DNA of 44,417 nucleotides from Alphaproteobacteria bacterium (GTDB taxonomy: Bacteria > Pseudomonadota > Alphaproteobacteria > SHVZ01). Shown one piece after another: positions 8,317-17,912 of the stretch. The translations under genes and the position numbers were made by a program. Numbering within the stretch: the stretch's first letter is position 1; every line of letters starts with the position of its first letter. The notes beneath the pieces are model-generated. The model made no database searches. It saw nothing but the letters and a program-made list of their open reading frames with translations, and had not been told where the DNA came from. Where the stretch lies: NCBI GenBank assembly GCA_016869285.1, contig VGEN01000020.1:1-44417 (forward strand). Direction: 5' to 3'.

Positions 8317-9551
8317 GTACGCAGGTCCAGATGCGCAGCCCGGCGAAGGTCGCGGAGATAACGACGGGCGAGGATCGAGAGCTTGCCGCGGAAGAGCTGT
8401 TCGCGGATCTCCTCTCGCCTCGGCAAACCAGATGCGGCCTCGGTCTTGTCGCAGACCATGAAGACTACGATGACATCGGTGATCCGCGTCGGTGCGCTCA
8501 TCTTTCCGGCATCGATCGAAACGACGAGCGGCCTGATCGTGGCGCTGAGCTCGCCGATCTTGAGGCGGCCGAGGCTATAGGGGCGCATAGCCTTGGCTTC
8601 TTCCGCCGCCTTCTCGAAGTCGGGGCAGGTCGTAGCTGAGGACAGCGCCGCCGCTCGCTGACGCACATCTTCCTCGGTGGTACCGGCAATGGGAAACAGT
8701 GCCTGGCGAAGATTGATGACCGTGTCGTCGGCGCCTCCCGCCTGCAGCATGCGCCGGTCGGTCAGGCGGATGACGTGGAAGCCGGCAACGGTACGGATCG
8801 GCCCGACGATCGTGCCGGGCTGCACCTTCGAGACCTCGCGTTCGATCGCCTCGTCGAGCTGGGTCGGCAGCACCCAGCCGATCTCGCCGCCGGTGGCGGC
8901 GCTTGCCGCTTCCGAAAACTGGCGGGCCAGCGAGACGAAATCGGCGCCGCCGCGCGCCTGCTCGACCAGCTGCTCGGCGAAGCGCCGGACCTCGGCTTCG
9001 CGATCCGGACGGTCGACCGCAAGAAGAATCTCGCTGATGCGAAGCTCCGGAAGATCGCGCGTGCGTTGGATGGCCGCCAAGATCTCCTCGACCTCGTCGT
9101 CGCCGATCTGAACCTGCGAGGCGGCCTGACGGCGCACCAGCTTCTGCCAGACGATGCTGGAACGAATCTGCTCGACCATCGATGGACGGCTGACGTCGTG
9201 CCGACGGATCTCTTCCTCGAGGCCGCCGGGCGGCATGTTGCTCTGCTCCTCGACGCGGCGGAAGGCGTCCTTGATCTCGTCCTCGTTCGCGTCGATGTTC
9301 AGCCGCTTGCCTTCCTGGAGCTGCAAGCGCTCGTCGATGAGCTGACGAAGGACCTGCGGCGCGGCACGGCGGCGGTTCTCCGGGGTGTCGCCGACATTGC
9401 TCGAGACCAGGACCACGCGCAGGCGGGCCTCGAGGTCGCGAAACGAGATCGCCTCATCGTTGACGACTGCGGCAATACGCATAGATTCCTGCGCCGATGC
9501 CGCGGGCATCAGCGCGAGAGCGGCAAGGAGAGTAAGGCGGACCAGCATCAT
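8313..9551 (-). CDS. surA: Periplasmic chaperone / peptidyl-prolyl isomerase SurA
   Basis: Escorts outer-membrane proteins through the periplasm. From ATG 9551 there are 412 residues: a signal peptide (MMLVRLTLLAALALMPAASA), a SurA N-terminal chaperone region (about 25-170), a parvulin domain (about 180-290, with ISEILLAV, FSEAASAATGGEIGWV and GPIRTVAGFHVIRL) and a weakly conserved C-terminal part with the second-domain remnant RITDVIVVFMVC. The frame stays open upstream to 9725, but that part overlaps lptD and lacks coding character. The gene lies 41 bp after lptD, one of its principal client proteins. Confidence 0.9.
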   Translation of the reverse strand: MMLVRLTLLAALALMPAASAQESMRIAAVVNDEAISFRDLEARLRVVLVSSNVGDTPENRRRAAPQVLRQLIDERLQLQEGKRLNIDANEDEIKDAFRRVEEQSNMPPGGLEEEIRRHDVSRPSMVEQIRSSIVWQKLVRRQAASQVQIGDDEVEEILAAIQRTRDLPELRISEILLAVDRPDREAEVRRFAEQLVEQARGGADFVSLARQFSEAASAATGGEIGWVLPTQLDEAIEREVSKVQPGTIVGPIRTVAGFHVIRLTDRRMLQAGGADDTVINLRQALFPIAGTTEEDVRQRAAALSSATTCPDFEKAAEEAKAMRPYSLGRLKIGELSATIRPLVVSIDAGKMSAPTRITDVIVVFMVCDKTEAASGLPRREEIREQLFRGKLSILARRYLRDLRRAAHLDLRT

Positions 9552-9592
9552 CGAGTCAGACCTAGCGTTTGACGCCCATCGACGCAAGGCGC

Positions 9593-11767
9593 TCAGAAAC
9601 CGAGGCCACGCAGATCGACCTGCCCCAGATTCTTGAATACGAGCCGGATGAACGCCGTCGTATCGGGCTTCAGCGAGCCATCGGCCGTGTAACGCCGTGT
9701 GATGTCGAAGGCGACTGCGAAACACTCGTCGCCATAGTTGAAGGTTACGCCGGCCAGGCGGTTCTTGTCATGGGCTGCGCCGAGGTCGCGGACCAGGCGG
9801 GCCTGACTGCTCCAGTGCTCGTTAAGGCGTGCGGTGACAACGGTCGCCAGCTCGCGCCGCTGGCCGATCTGCGGCACGTCGGGGCGCGCGGCGACCTGTA
9901 GATAGGAGGCATCGAAGCGCAGCCAGGATGGCCCGGTCGAGATGCCTATCTCGTTGCGCCTGAGGGCGAAATTGTCCTCGTCCAGGCGGAAGCGATAGAT
10001 CAGGTCGAGGTGCGGGCCCGGAGTCACCGTCAGACGCCCGACATAGTCCGACCAGTCCTCGTTGACACCGGACCCCAGCACGTAGGTGGTGTTTCGCTGA
10101 AAGGCGTAGCTCTGGGCGAGCAGCATGGTCGCGCTTCGGCCTGAGCCGCTATAGAAGGCGAGCTTGAGCCCATAATCGATGCGCTGGCCGGTCGAGACAC
10201 GATCGAAGCCGGCGAAGCGGTTGGCCTCGAACAGGTTGGTCTCGTCCAGCTCGAAGACCTGCGAATCTTCGTTGGGAATGCGAGCGGGATTGCCGCCGTT
10301 CGGGCTGAGGACGATGTCGGCGATCGGCTCGATGACGGTCCGCAATGAACCGTCGCGTCGGACCCAGGGATAGCGCCACTCGAACTTCATCTGCGGCACG
10401 ACGCGCCCGGCGAAGCCATCCTCGAAGCCGCTGGCGGGGCGGCTGGGATCGGGGACGTCGGCCGTCCAGTAGCCGTCGGTGTAGAGCAGCGTCGACAGCG
10501 TGTAGATCTCGCCCGAGCGCGAGGTGTAGGGCAGCGTCCAGCCGCTGGTCATCGCCAGGCGGCTCGAGTCGGCGCCGACATCGCGCGTCAGCGACATGGC
10601 GCTGGCGTCGATCGAGTAACGTCCGCCGTAGCGGCCGGGCTCGCTGAGGAACGAGTAGTAGGTGAGGGGCGCGAGCAGCGGCGACTGATCGCGGATGTCG
10701 GTCGCGCGCAGGCCCTGGAAGGAGTAGGCGTTGAGCGCGAGATAGTCTCGGCCATGGAAGCCTTCGGCGAAGGCGCGGCTGGTCAGAACCTCGGGATCGC
10801 CGAGCTTGTAGCGCTTGAGATAGAGTCGTTCGGAGGAGCGACGAAGATCGCCGCCAGCGCGCCAGACATCGGTCAGGTCGAAGCGAGCGCTGGCATCGAC
10901 GTGGCCTTTGAGGTTCTGCTCTCCGGTCTTGGCTCTGCCTTCCCGCTGATCGAGGTAGCCGAAGCTTCCTTTGACATCGATCAGGCCCTTGGCCACGCGC
11001 TGGCGGTACTCGCTCGTGACGAGGGCGCCTTCCGATGAATAGAAGATGGGCTCGACCGTGAGGTCCTGGCTCGGCCCAATGGCCCAGTAATAGGGGATGC
11101 CGACGATGGCGCCGACCTCGCCCGACTGGCCGAGCTTCGGGGCCAGCAACCCGGAACGTTGGCGCACGCTCGGATCGGGATGGCTCAGGATCGGGAAGTA
11201 GGCAACCGGCACGCCCCACATCTCGAGCGTGGCGTCGGTGTATTCGATGTCGCGGGAGACCTCGTCATGGACGACCTTGATGGCCCGGATCTGCCAGAGC
11301 GGCGCGCGCGATGGGTTCTCCTTGCAGAGCTCGCAAGGCGAGTAGACTGCGCGTGTCATCTCCTTGCGGTTCCCGCCGACACGACGGGCGGCGTTGGCGG
11401 CAAGTCGGCTGTTGTCGGCGAGCAGCGACCGCAGGTTCTCGACATAGCCGTCGCGCATGCCGCCGGTCAGCTCGACGAAGTCGGCAAACATTACCTCCCC
11501 GGTCGCTTCCGTCAGGCTGACATTGCCCGAGGCGGTGACCTTGTCCTCGCGCTCGCTGTAGGTGACCGTGTCGGCGAGCAGGATGCGGTCGCCTTGCACG
11601 ATCTCGACACTGCCGCTCGCCACCGTCGTCCCGAGGTCCTGGTGGTGGGTCAGCTGGTCGGCCTTGATCAGCACGGGCTCGTTGCTGGTCCGGAGGCCGC
11701 CGCGCTGAGCTGACGCGGCGCAGCTGAAGGCGACGAGCAGGAGGACAGCGAGCAGCAGTCGGCGCAT
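9593..11767 (-). CDS. lptD: LPS-assembly outer-membrane protein LptD
   Basis: The beta-barrel that inserts lipopolysaccharide into the outer leaflet. The 724-residue protein has a signal peptide ending CAASA (about residue 20), a periplasmic LptA-like domain (VLIKADQLTHHQDLG and ASGNVSLTEATGEVMFAD) and a long barrel ending in the OMP signature GLGF. Disulfide candidates are C145 and C148 (PCELC) with C682 (YGDECFAV); E. coli LptD has a two-pair arrangement that includes two adjacent C-terminal cysteines, whereas only one is visible here. Its ATG shares one base with the lptG stop (TGATG), so lptF, lptG and lptD are coupled. Confidence 0.95.
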   Translation of the reverse strand: MRRLLLAVLLLVAFSCAASAQRGGLRTSNEPVLIKADQLTHHQDLGTTVASGSVEIVQGDRILLADTVTYSEREDKVTASGNVSLTEATGEVMFADFVELTGGMRDGYVENLRSLLADNSRLAANAARRVGGNRKEMTRAVYSPCELCKENPSRAPLWQIRAIKVVHDEVSRDIEYTDATLEMWGVPVAYFPILSHPDPSVRQRSGLLAPKLGQSGEVGAIVGIPYYWAIGPSQDLTVEPIFYSSEGALVTSEYRQRVAKGLIDVKGSFGYLDQREGRAKTGEQNLKGHVDASARFDLTDVWRAGGDLRRSSERLYLKRYKLGDPEVLTSRAFAEGFHGRDYLALNAYSFQGLRATDIRDQSPLLAPLTYYSFLSEPGRYGGRYSIDASAMSLTRDVGADSSRLAMTSGWTLPYTSRSGEIYTLSTLLYTDGYWTADVPDPSRPASGFEDGFAGRVVPQMKFEWRYPWVRRDGSLRTVIEPIADIVLSPNGGNPARIPNEDSQVFELDETNLFEANRFAGFDRVSTGQRIDYGLKLAFYSGSGRSATMLLAQSYAFQRNTTYVLGSGVNEDWSDYVGRLTVTPGPHLDLIYRFRLDEDNFALRRNEIGISTGPSWLRFDASYLQVAARPDVPQIGQRRELATVVTARLNEHWSSQARLVRDLGAAHDKNRLAGVTFNYGDECFAVAFDITRRYTADGSLKPDTTAFIRLVFKNLGQVDLRGLGF

Positions 11768-12861
11768 CAGCCGTCCTCGAGGTGCAGCAGCATCGCGAGA
11801 CCGAGCAAGATCGAGATCGAGGCCGGTGTCCAGGCGGCGAGCTCGACCGGAAGCCGGCCCGAGAGCCCGAGCGCGAAGATCAGGTCGGAAGCGAAGTAGA
11901 CGAGGAAGCCGACGAAGATGCCGGCGCCGGCCACCGCCATGGTGCCGCCGCGGCGTACCAAGCGGAGCGAGAAGGTGGCAGCGATCAGCACCATCGCGGC
12001 CAGCATCAACGGCGCGGCGAGCAGGCCATGCAGGTGGAGCCGGTGCCTAGCTGCCGAAAAGCCGGCGCGCTCGAGCACCTCGATGAAGGCCGGGAGCTCC
12101 CAGAAGCTCATGGTCTCGGGCGCGGCGAAGCTGTCCTGGATCGTCTCGAGCGTGAGGTCGGTCGCGATCCGCATCGTCGGCTCGCGCACCGGTGCGCGGT
12201 CGCCCATCGAGACGAGCGCGTCGCGCAGCAGCCAGTATCCTTGCTCGAGCCGGGCGGAGGCGGCGTCGATGCGCCCGGTGTAGCGGTCGAGGCCTTCGTA
12301 CAGGAAGACCGTCGCGTCGATCAGCTCCATGTGCTGCTGAGACACGCCTTGGGCATGGATGATCGCCTGGCCGCGCTCGCTCATCTGGCGGAGCCAGAGA
12401 CCGGACTCCGAGACGGCAAGCAGGCTGGTGCGGCCGCGGAAGATCTGCGCCTCGATCTGCTCGTAGCGCTGAGTCAGCACCGAGGCAACGGGATTGAACA
12501 GTGTCGTGCGAAAGACGCCGATCAGCGCCGCCGCGACCAGCGCCGGGAGCAGGAATTGCCAGACCGAGACCCCGGCGGCCCGCGCCACCACCAGCTCCTG
12601 GCTTCGCGTCAGCTGCCAGAAGGTCATCATCGTGGCGAACAGCACCGCGAAAGGCAGCAGCAGCTGCGCCATGGTCGGCAGCTTGAGTAGCGCCAGCTGG
12701 ATGACGATGCCGATACCCGCCTGTTGACGCGAGGCGACACGCCGGAGCAGCTCGACCAGATCGAAAACGAAGGCAAGCGCCAGCAGCGACAGGAACACGC
12801 AGGCAAACCAGTAAAGGAACCGACGCCCGACATAGACGGAAAGTGTACGGGAAAGGCGCAT
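11767..12861 (-). CDS. lptG: LPS export ABC transporter permease LptG
   Basis: An inner-membrane half of the LptB2FG transporter, which extracts LPS and passes it to LptC. From ATG 12861 there are 364 residues, with N-terminal membrane helices (RRFLYWFACVFLSLLALAF and LPTMAQLLLPFAVLFATM), the coupling-helix sequence RSQELVVARAAGVS, a periplasmic beta-jellyroll segment in the middle and three C-terminal helices. The frame is open six codons further upstream, but that would run into the lptF stop; ATG 12861 is one base after that stop. Confidence 0.93.
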   Translation of the reverse strand: MRLSRTLSVYVGRRFLYWFACVFLSLLALAFVFDLVELLRRVASRQQAGIGIVIQLALLKLPTMAQLLLPFAVLFATMMTFWQLTRSQELVVARAAGVSVWQFLLPALVAAALIGVFRTTLFNPVASVLTQRYEQIEAQIFRGRTSLLAVSESGLWLRQMSERGQAIIHAQGVSQQHMELIDATVFLYEGLDRYTGRIDAASARLEQGYWLLRDALVSMGDRAPVREPTMRIATDLTLETIQDSFAAPETMSFWELPAFIEVLERAGFSAARHRLHLHGLLAAPLMLAAMVLIAATFSLRLVRRGGTMAVAGAGIFVGFLVYFASDLIFALGLSGRLPVELAAWTPASISILLGLAMLLHLEDG

Positions 12862-12862
12862 G

Positions 12863-13975
12863 CTATTCGGCCGGAGCAAGGCGCGGGATAGCGCGCCGCT
12901 GCAGAAACAGGAGCAGCCACAGCGCCGCCAGGGAAGGGAGCACGACGACCGCGTAGATCGCCGGTATTGCCGTAAGAGAGCGCGCGGCGGCGTGCGTAGC
13001 GCCGAGGTTGGCAGCTTGGCAAAGGATCACGGCGAGGATGCCGGCCATGATGCGCCCGAGATGGCCGCGCCGGGAGAAGTCGCCGGTGAGAATCGCGGCC
13101 AGTGCGATCAGCGTGAAGCTGAAGCAGAAGAGCGGCGCCACGATCCGCTGATGTCCTTCAGCGATGAGCTCGGTTCGATGCTCGATGTCGATCGGCGTGT
13201 TCTCGTGCGAGAACAGCTCGGAGAGGAAGCGCTCGCGCGGCTCGCGCCAGCGCAGCGCCGCTCCTTGCTGAATCCGGCCGAGATCGAAGGCGTAGCTCTC
13301 GAAGTAGAGCACCGACAGGCGTCCGCTGGCGACGTCGCGCTCCTGCCGGTTGCCGTTGACCATCAGGACCTTGGGGCCGTCCTCGCCGCGCACCAGAGCG
13401 CCGCGCTCCGCCACCATCGTCACCTGCTTCTTCGGATCGGTTTCGTCCTGGACGAGCACGCCGAGAAGCTCGCCCGAGCTTTCACGCTGGCGGATGTAGA
13501 CGGTCATCTTGTCGCCGATGTTGGTGAACACGCCTTCGCGCAGCAGCACGTTGGTGAATTGGTTGCGGATCTCGAACTGCAGCGTCTTGAAGGCACCGTG
13601 CGCAAGCGGCGCGAGGTAGAGGCTCAGGCCGTAGGCAGCCAGAGTCGACATTAGCGCAAGCAGGAATGCAGGCTTGGCCAGGCCGAAGGCGGAGAGACCG
13701 GTCGCCCGCATGACCACGAGCTCGGAATCCGCCTGCATCTTGTTGTAGGCGAAGACGACCGCGGAGAATGTGGCGATCGGCAGGACGAGCTGGAAGAACT
13801 GAGGCAGCAAGAGAAGGGCGAGATGGAGGAAGGTCTCGATCGGCAGCCCGCGGTTGACGATCAGGTCGACGAAGCGGAGCGCCTGGGTCAGCCAGATCGC
13901 GAGCGTGACCGAGCCCAGCACGAACAGCAAAGCCGCGATCATCTGGCGCAGCGGATAGCGTGTCATCCAACGCAT
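12863..13975 (-). CDS. lptF: LPS export ABC transporter permease LptF
   Basis: The partner permease of LptG. From ATG 13975 (MRWMTRYPLRQM) there are 370 residues: helices around LLFVLGSVTLAIWLTQAL and LLPQFFQLVLPIATFSAVV, the coupling sequence ADSELVVMRATGLS, a central periplasmic domain, and C-terminal helices (FCFSFTLIALAAILTG and further). The open frame extends to 14389, but that part is antisense-like and overlaps the PAP2 gene. The true start overlaps the PAP2 stop by 13 bp. An ATG at 13966 is an alternative. Confidence 0.93.
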   Translation of the reverse strand: MRWMTRYPLRQMIAALLFVLGSVTLAIWLTQALRFVDLIVNRGLPIETFLHLALLLLPQFFQLVLPIATFSAVVFAYNKMQADSELVVMRATGLSAFGLAKPAFLLALMSTLAAYGLSLYLAPLAHGAFKTLQFEIRNQFTNVLLREGVFTNIGDKMTVYIRQRESSGELLGVLVQDETDPKKQVTMVAERGALVRGEDGPKVLMVNGNRQERDVASGRLSVLYFESYAFDLGRIQQGAALRWREPRERFLSELFSHENTPIDIEHRTELIAEGHQRIVAPLFCFSFTLIALAAILTGDFSRRGHLGRIMAGILAVILCQAANLGATHAAARSLTAIPAIYAVVVLPSLAALWLLLFLQRRAIPRLAPAE

Positions 13976-14694
13976 CGAGGCAGACCCCAGCGTCGTTCGA
14001 TCGCCTCCGCCCGGCGTGCCAGCGCCCAGCTCACGAGCGTCGATCCGACCGCGCCAAGCCAGAGTCCGGCGATGGTGTCGCTGACGAAATGCGTGGTGGC
14101 GCCGACGCGGCCGAGCGCGACCGTGAGCGCGAGCAGGACCCAGAGCCAGACGAGCCTGGGGACCAGCAGGGTCAGGGTCATGGCGACCGCGCCAACCGTG
14201 GTCGCATGACCCGAGGGGAAGGACCACCAGGACGAGGAGAAACTGACCGGCGCCAGTGCCATCAAACCGTCCTGGAAGAGATGCTTCGGCCGGGCGCGGC
14301 CGATCAGGATCTTCAGGAGGTCGACGGCGATCCCGGTCGCCGCGACCGCGAGGAAGGGGAGGGCGAGCCGGCTGCTGAGCAGCAGGCATCGCTCGCGCAT
14401 CCGATCAACCAGTCGACGCGACAGGAGGTAGGAGAGCGGCACACCGACCGCCCCGGCAACCAGATACCAGACCGAATCGCCCGGCAGCGACAACGAACGG
14501 AAGAGGTTCATGCTGCGCTCGCCCTGCGCCTGGAACCAGATCGCAACCGGCCGGTCGATCCACATCGCGGCAACGGCGACCAATACCGCGGCCACTGCCG
14601 TCGCCGCCCAGAACCGCGCGATCGGCGCGGGACGCGGCCAGTACCAGGGATGCGGCGTCACGGGTGCCGCCGATAGAGCGTCAGCGTCGTCCAC
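13963..14694 (-). CDS. PAP2-family membrane phosphatase
   Basis: A 243-residue membrane protein with about six helices and the three phosphatidic-acid-phosphatase motifs: KILIGRARPKH, SFPSGHATT and GRVGATTHFVSD. Such enzymes remove phosphate from lipid pyrophosphates or phosphates on the periplasmic side; known substrates include undecaprenyl pyrophosphate and lipid A phosphates. Start GTG 14694. It overlaps the glycosyltransferase by 37 bp on one side and lptF by 13 bp on the other, so it belongs to the LPS-export transcription unit. This suggests, without proving, an action on lipid A or on the lipid carrier used by the glycosyltransferase. Confidence 0.88.
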   Translation of the reverse strand: MDDADALSAAPVTPHPWYWPRPAPIARFWAATAVAAVLVAVAAMWIDRPVAIWFQAQGERSMNLFRSLSLPGDSVWYLVAGAVGVPLSYLLSRRLVDRMRERCLLLSSRLALPFLAVAATGIAVDLLKILIGRARPKHLFQDGLMALAPVSFSSSWWSFPSGHATTVGAVAMTLTLLVPRLVWLWVLLALTVALGRVGATTHFVSDTIAGLWLGAVGSTLVSWALARRAEAIERRWGLPRCVG

Positions 14695-16343
14695 CGACCC
14701 CTGGAATAGTTGAAGCCGGCGAGGGTGTCGAGCGCTTCGGCTCGTGCACCGGTCGCGGCCAGCGCGGCCAGAAAGGCTGGCTCCTCCTCGCGCCCGATCA
14801 AGGCGAGTCGCCCGGGCGCTTCGGCGAGGAACCGCCCGGCAAGGCCGGCATCGATCAGGCGGATCGACCGGCCCACGGCGAACACCAGGCTGGGCTCGGC
14901 ATAGCCCGAGGCGGCGATATCGGCATCCCGCGTTCCGGGAGCCTTGGCGGCGATGCTATGGGCGGCCTCGCGGCCGAGCCAAACGGCGTCGAGGCGTGGC
15001 AGGATTTGCCCGAAGGACGCGGTCAGGATCGCCCAGCTTGCGGCCGCCGAGACCAGGGCAGCGCCAAGCCAATGCCGTCGGGCCGCCGCGATGGCGGCAA
15101 TCAGCGTTGCGGCCATCGCTGCGAGACCGAGCGTGAGCGCGAGAGGGTCGAGGCGCTGGTCGACCGCATAGCCCAGCACCGTCGGCGCCGCGGCGAGCGC
15201 AAGGCTGGCAAGCAGCCAGGGCAGGGCGGCGGCGAGGGCCCAGGGCCGCGTCAGCGCCGTCGCCTCGCCATCGGCAGCGCGCACAAGGAGACGTGCCGCC
15301 AGCATCGCCAGGGCCGGGAAGAGCGGCAGCACGTAGTGCGGGAGCTTGGTCGGCACCGCCTCGAACAGTAGCCAAGCCGGCACCGCCCAGGCGAGGAGCG
15401 CGCGGGTCGGCGCGTCGAGCCGGTCGTTCCACGCTTCCTTGAGCGCCGGCCACAGCACCAACGAGGCAGGCAGGAAGGTGACGCTGACCAGCGCCAGATA
15501 GTAGCCGGGCGGAGCGCCATGGCTTTCCTGGCCGCCGATCAGCTTGGGCAGCAGATCGTTGCGGACCGCGTCGCCGACGAAGCCGCCGCCGGTCGCGATC
15601 TGGACCGCAATGAACCACGGGCTCGCGATCGTCAGCATCAGCGGGATGCCCATCAGCGGGCGCAGCAGCCTGAGCCAGCGCCAGTCCTTGTCTGCGACCG
15701 AGAGCGTGATCGCCGTCAGCGCAGAGACCGCGAGGATCACAGGCCCCTTGATCAGAAGCGCGACGCCCTCCGCCGCCCAGAAGGCGAAAGCGAGGCCGGG
15801 CCGGACGAGCTCGCCGCGGCGCTGACGCACATAGGCGAGCGCCAGAGCACCCTGCGCAGCGACGGCGGATGCCAGCAGCGCACCGTCGGTCGTCGCCTGC
15901 TGGCCCATGATCTGGCTGAGCGTGGCGGCGCCGACCAGCCCGCCGGCAAGCGTTGCGGTCATCGGGTCGTAGAGGCGGCGTGCGATCGTCATGGTGAGGC
16001 CGACGGCCAGCAGCACGCCGAGGATCGACGGCAGCCGGTAGACCCAGATCGTCTTTGCGTCGGGTGCGATCAGGAAGACTGCGGCGGCCTGCATCCAGTG
16101 GATGCCGGCCGGCTTCTTGTTGCGCGGCTCGTCCTGGAAGCGAATGCGGACGAAGTCCTTCGTCTCCAGCATCTGCTTGGTCGCCTGGGCATAGCGGGAC
16201 TCGTCGCGGTCGATCGGGGGCAACCGAAGTGCGCCCGGCAGCAGCGCCGCCAGCGTCAGGACAAGCACGAGAGCCCGCGCCCAGGGCGAGGCGAGGAAGG
16301 CGAGCACCGTTGATCCGTCGCGCCGTTGGTAAGCTGGGCTCAA
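14658..16343 (-). CDS. ArnT-like (GT83/PMT family) integral-membrane glycosyltransferase
   Basis: About 561 residues with around a dozen membrane helices. The first periplasmic loop has the family's acidic motif DRDESRYAQA and the conserved stretch FQDEPRNKKPAGIHW; the central part carries FEAVPTKLPHYVLPLFPALA, and a smaller soluble domain follows the helices. Relatives move a sugar from undecaprenyl phosphate to lipid A or another acceptor. The start is uncertain: TTG 16343 and GTG 16307 are both possible, and neither has a strong ribosome site. It heads the minus-strand run into the PAP2 phosphatase and lptFG, which fits lipid A modification before export. The sugar and acceptor are not predictable. 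Confidence 0.85.
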   Translation of the reverse strand: MSPAYQRRDGSTVLAFLASPWARALVLVLTLAALLPGALRLPPIDRDESRYAQATKQMLETKDFVRIRFQDEPRNKKPAGIHWMQAAAVFLIAPDAKTIWVYRLPSILGVLLAVGLTMTIARRLYDPMTATLAGGLVGAATLSQIMGQQATTDGALLASAVAAQGALALAYVRQRRGELVRPGLAFAFWAAEGVALLIKGPVILAVSALTAITLSVADKDWRWLRLLRPLMGIPLMLTIASPWFIAVQIATGGGFVGDAVRNDLLPKLIGGQESHGAPPGYYLALVSVTFLPASLVLWPALKEAWNDRLDAPTRALLAWAVPAWLLFEAVPTKLPHYVLPLFPALAMLAARLLVRAADGEATALTRPWALAAALPWLLASLALAAAPTVLGYAVDQRLDPLALTLGLAAMAATLIAAIAAARRHWLGAALVSAAASWAILTASFGQILPRLDAVWLGREAAHSIAAKAPGTRDADIAASGYAEPSLVFAVGRSIRLIDAGLAGRFLAEAPGRLALIGREEEPAFLAALAATGARAEALDTLAGFNYSRGRWTTLTLYRRHP

Positions 16344-16365
16344 TCTGCCATGACGGCACGCGCCA

Positions 16366-16393
16366 TTGACAGCCGAAACGGGCGAGGGCTAAT
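16366..16393 (+). promoter_or_regulatory. Predicted sigma-70-type promoter for pepA
   Basis: TTGACA at 16366-16371, 16 bp, then GCTAAT at 16388-16393. Transcription would begin near 16400, just before the GGGGAGGG ribosome site at 16407-16414. This also argues against the upstream ATG at 16392 as the pepA start. Confidence 0.5.
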
Positions 16394-16421
16394 GGCACTG
16401 CAACTCGGGGAGGGCTCCATC

Positions 16422-17912
16422 ATGAAAGTCTCGTTTGCGAAGCCGGGCCTGCCGGCCAAGGGGGCACTCGTCGTCGGCGTCTACGAAGGCAAGAAGCTGA
16501 CCGCGAGCGCGACGGAGCTCGATCGAAAGACCAAGGGTGCGATCACGCGTGCGATCTCGGGCAGCCGCTTCGCTGGCAAGGCGAAGCAGGTTCTCTCGAT
16601 CCTGGCGCCGGCCGGCACCGAGGCGAACCGCGTCGTGCTGATCGGCCTCGGCAAGGCGAAGGGCGAGACGAAGCCGGTCGACTTCGAGGCGATGGGCGGC
16701 GCGTTGGTCGGCGAGCTCGCCACTTCGGGCGCGCGCGAAGCCGCGGTCGCCTTTGACCTGGCCGGCGAAGAGGGGGGCATCGCTGCAGCGCACTTCGCGC
16801 TCGGCGCCAAGCTCCGCTCCTACCGCTTCGACAAATACCGCACCAAGGAGAAGCCGGAGGACAAGCCGACGCTCCAGCGGATTGCGATCCATGTCGAGGC
16901 GAACCGCACGGCGCAGCGCCACTATGCCGATCTCGAGCAGGTGGCGGAGGCGGTGTTCTTCGCGCGCGACCTCGTCTCCGAGGCCGGAAACGTGATGTAT
17001 CCGAAGAGCCTCGCCGACCAGTGCCGGACCCTCGGCGATCTCGGAGTCAAGGTCGAGGTCCTCGGTGTCAAGGAGATGACCAAGCTCGGCATGGGCGCGC
17101 TGCTCGGCGTCGGCCAGGGCAGCGCGCACGAGAGCCAGCTCGTCGTCATGCAGTGGCAGGGCGATCCTAGGTCGAAGGAGAAGCCGCTCGCCTTCCTCGG
17201 CAAGGGCGTCACCTTCGACACCGGCGGCATCTCGCTGAAGCCCTCCGCCGGCATGGAGGACATGAAGTGGGACATGGGCGGCTCCGCCGCCGTGATCGGC
17301 CTCATGCGCGCGCTCGCCGGCCGCAAGGCGAAGGCGAATGTCGTCGGCATCGTCGGCCTGGTCGAGAACATGCCGGACGGCAACGCCCAGCGTCCGGGCG
17401 ACGTGGTCAAGAGCATGTCCGGCCAGACCATCGAGGTGAACAACACCGACGCCGAAGGCCGTCTCGTGCTTGCAGATGCGCTCTGGTACTGCCAGGACCG
17501 CTTCAAGCCGCGCTTCATGATCGACCTCGCGACGCTCACCGGCGCCATCGTCATCGCGCTGGGGCACGAGTTCGCCGGCGCCTTCGTCACCGATGACGAG
17601 CTCGCCGACCGCCTGATCGACTCGGGCAAGGCGACGAGCGAGGGCGTGTGGCGCATGCCGCTTGCCGAAAGCTACGCCCGGGGCATGGACTCCGACATCG
17701 CCGACATGAAGAACTCGGGCTCGCGCGATGGCGGCTCGTGCAAGGCAGCGATGTTCATGAAGCGCTTCACCAACGACGTGCCTTGGGCGCATCTTGACAT
17801 CGCCGGCATGGCATGGTCGGCAAAGGGCAATGCCGTGACGCCGAAGGGCGCGACCGCCTACGGCGTCCGTCTGCTCGACCATCTTGTCAGGGCCTACTAC
17901 GAGCCGAAGTGA
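16422..17912 (+). CDS. pepA: Leucyl aminopeptidase (M17 family)
   Basis: A cytoplasmic two-metal aminopeptidase, hexameric in known members, that trims N-terminal residues from peptides. The protein has 496 residues, with the variable N-domain to about residue 180 and the catalytic domain after it: GKGVTFDTGGISLKP, MKWDMGGSAAV, the signature NTDAEGR at 341-347, and DLATLTGAIV. ATG 16422 is chosen because GGGGAGGG lies 7 nt upstream. Its stop overlaps holC as GTGA. The pepA-holC pair, divergent from lptF/lptG, is a common alphaproteobacterial arrangement, here with two extra genes between pepA and lptF. Confidence 0.95.
   Translation: MKVSFAKPGLPAKGALVVGVYEGKKLTASATELDRKTKGAITRAISGSRFAGKAKQVLSILAPAGTEANRVVLIGLGKAKGETKPVDFEAMGGALVGELATSGAREAAVAFDLAGEEGGIAAAHFALGAKLRSYRFDKYRTKEKPEDKPTLQRIAIHVEANRTAQRHYADLEQVAEAVFFARDLVSEAGNVMYPKSLADQCRTLGDLGVKVEVLGVKEMTKLGMGALLGVGQGSAHESQLVVMQWQGDPRSKEKPLAFLGKGVTFDTGGISLKPSAGMEDMKWDMGGSAAVIGLMRALAGRKAKANVVGIVGLVENMPDGNAQRPGDVVKSMSGQTIEVNNTDAEGRLVLADALWYCQDRFKPRFMIDLATLTGAIVIALGHEFAGAFVTDDELADRLIDSGKATSEGVWRMPLAESYARGMDSDIADMKNSGSRDGGSCKAAMFMKRFTNDVPWAHLDIAGMAWSAKGNAVTPKGATAYGVRLLDHLVRAYYEPK

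Noticed and set aside
12863..14389. 508-residue version of LptF starting at 14389
   Set aside because: The first 138 residues are Arg/Pro-rich antisense-like sequence overlapping the PAP2 gene; the LptF family starts at MRWMTRYPLRQM.
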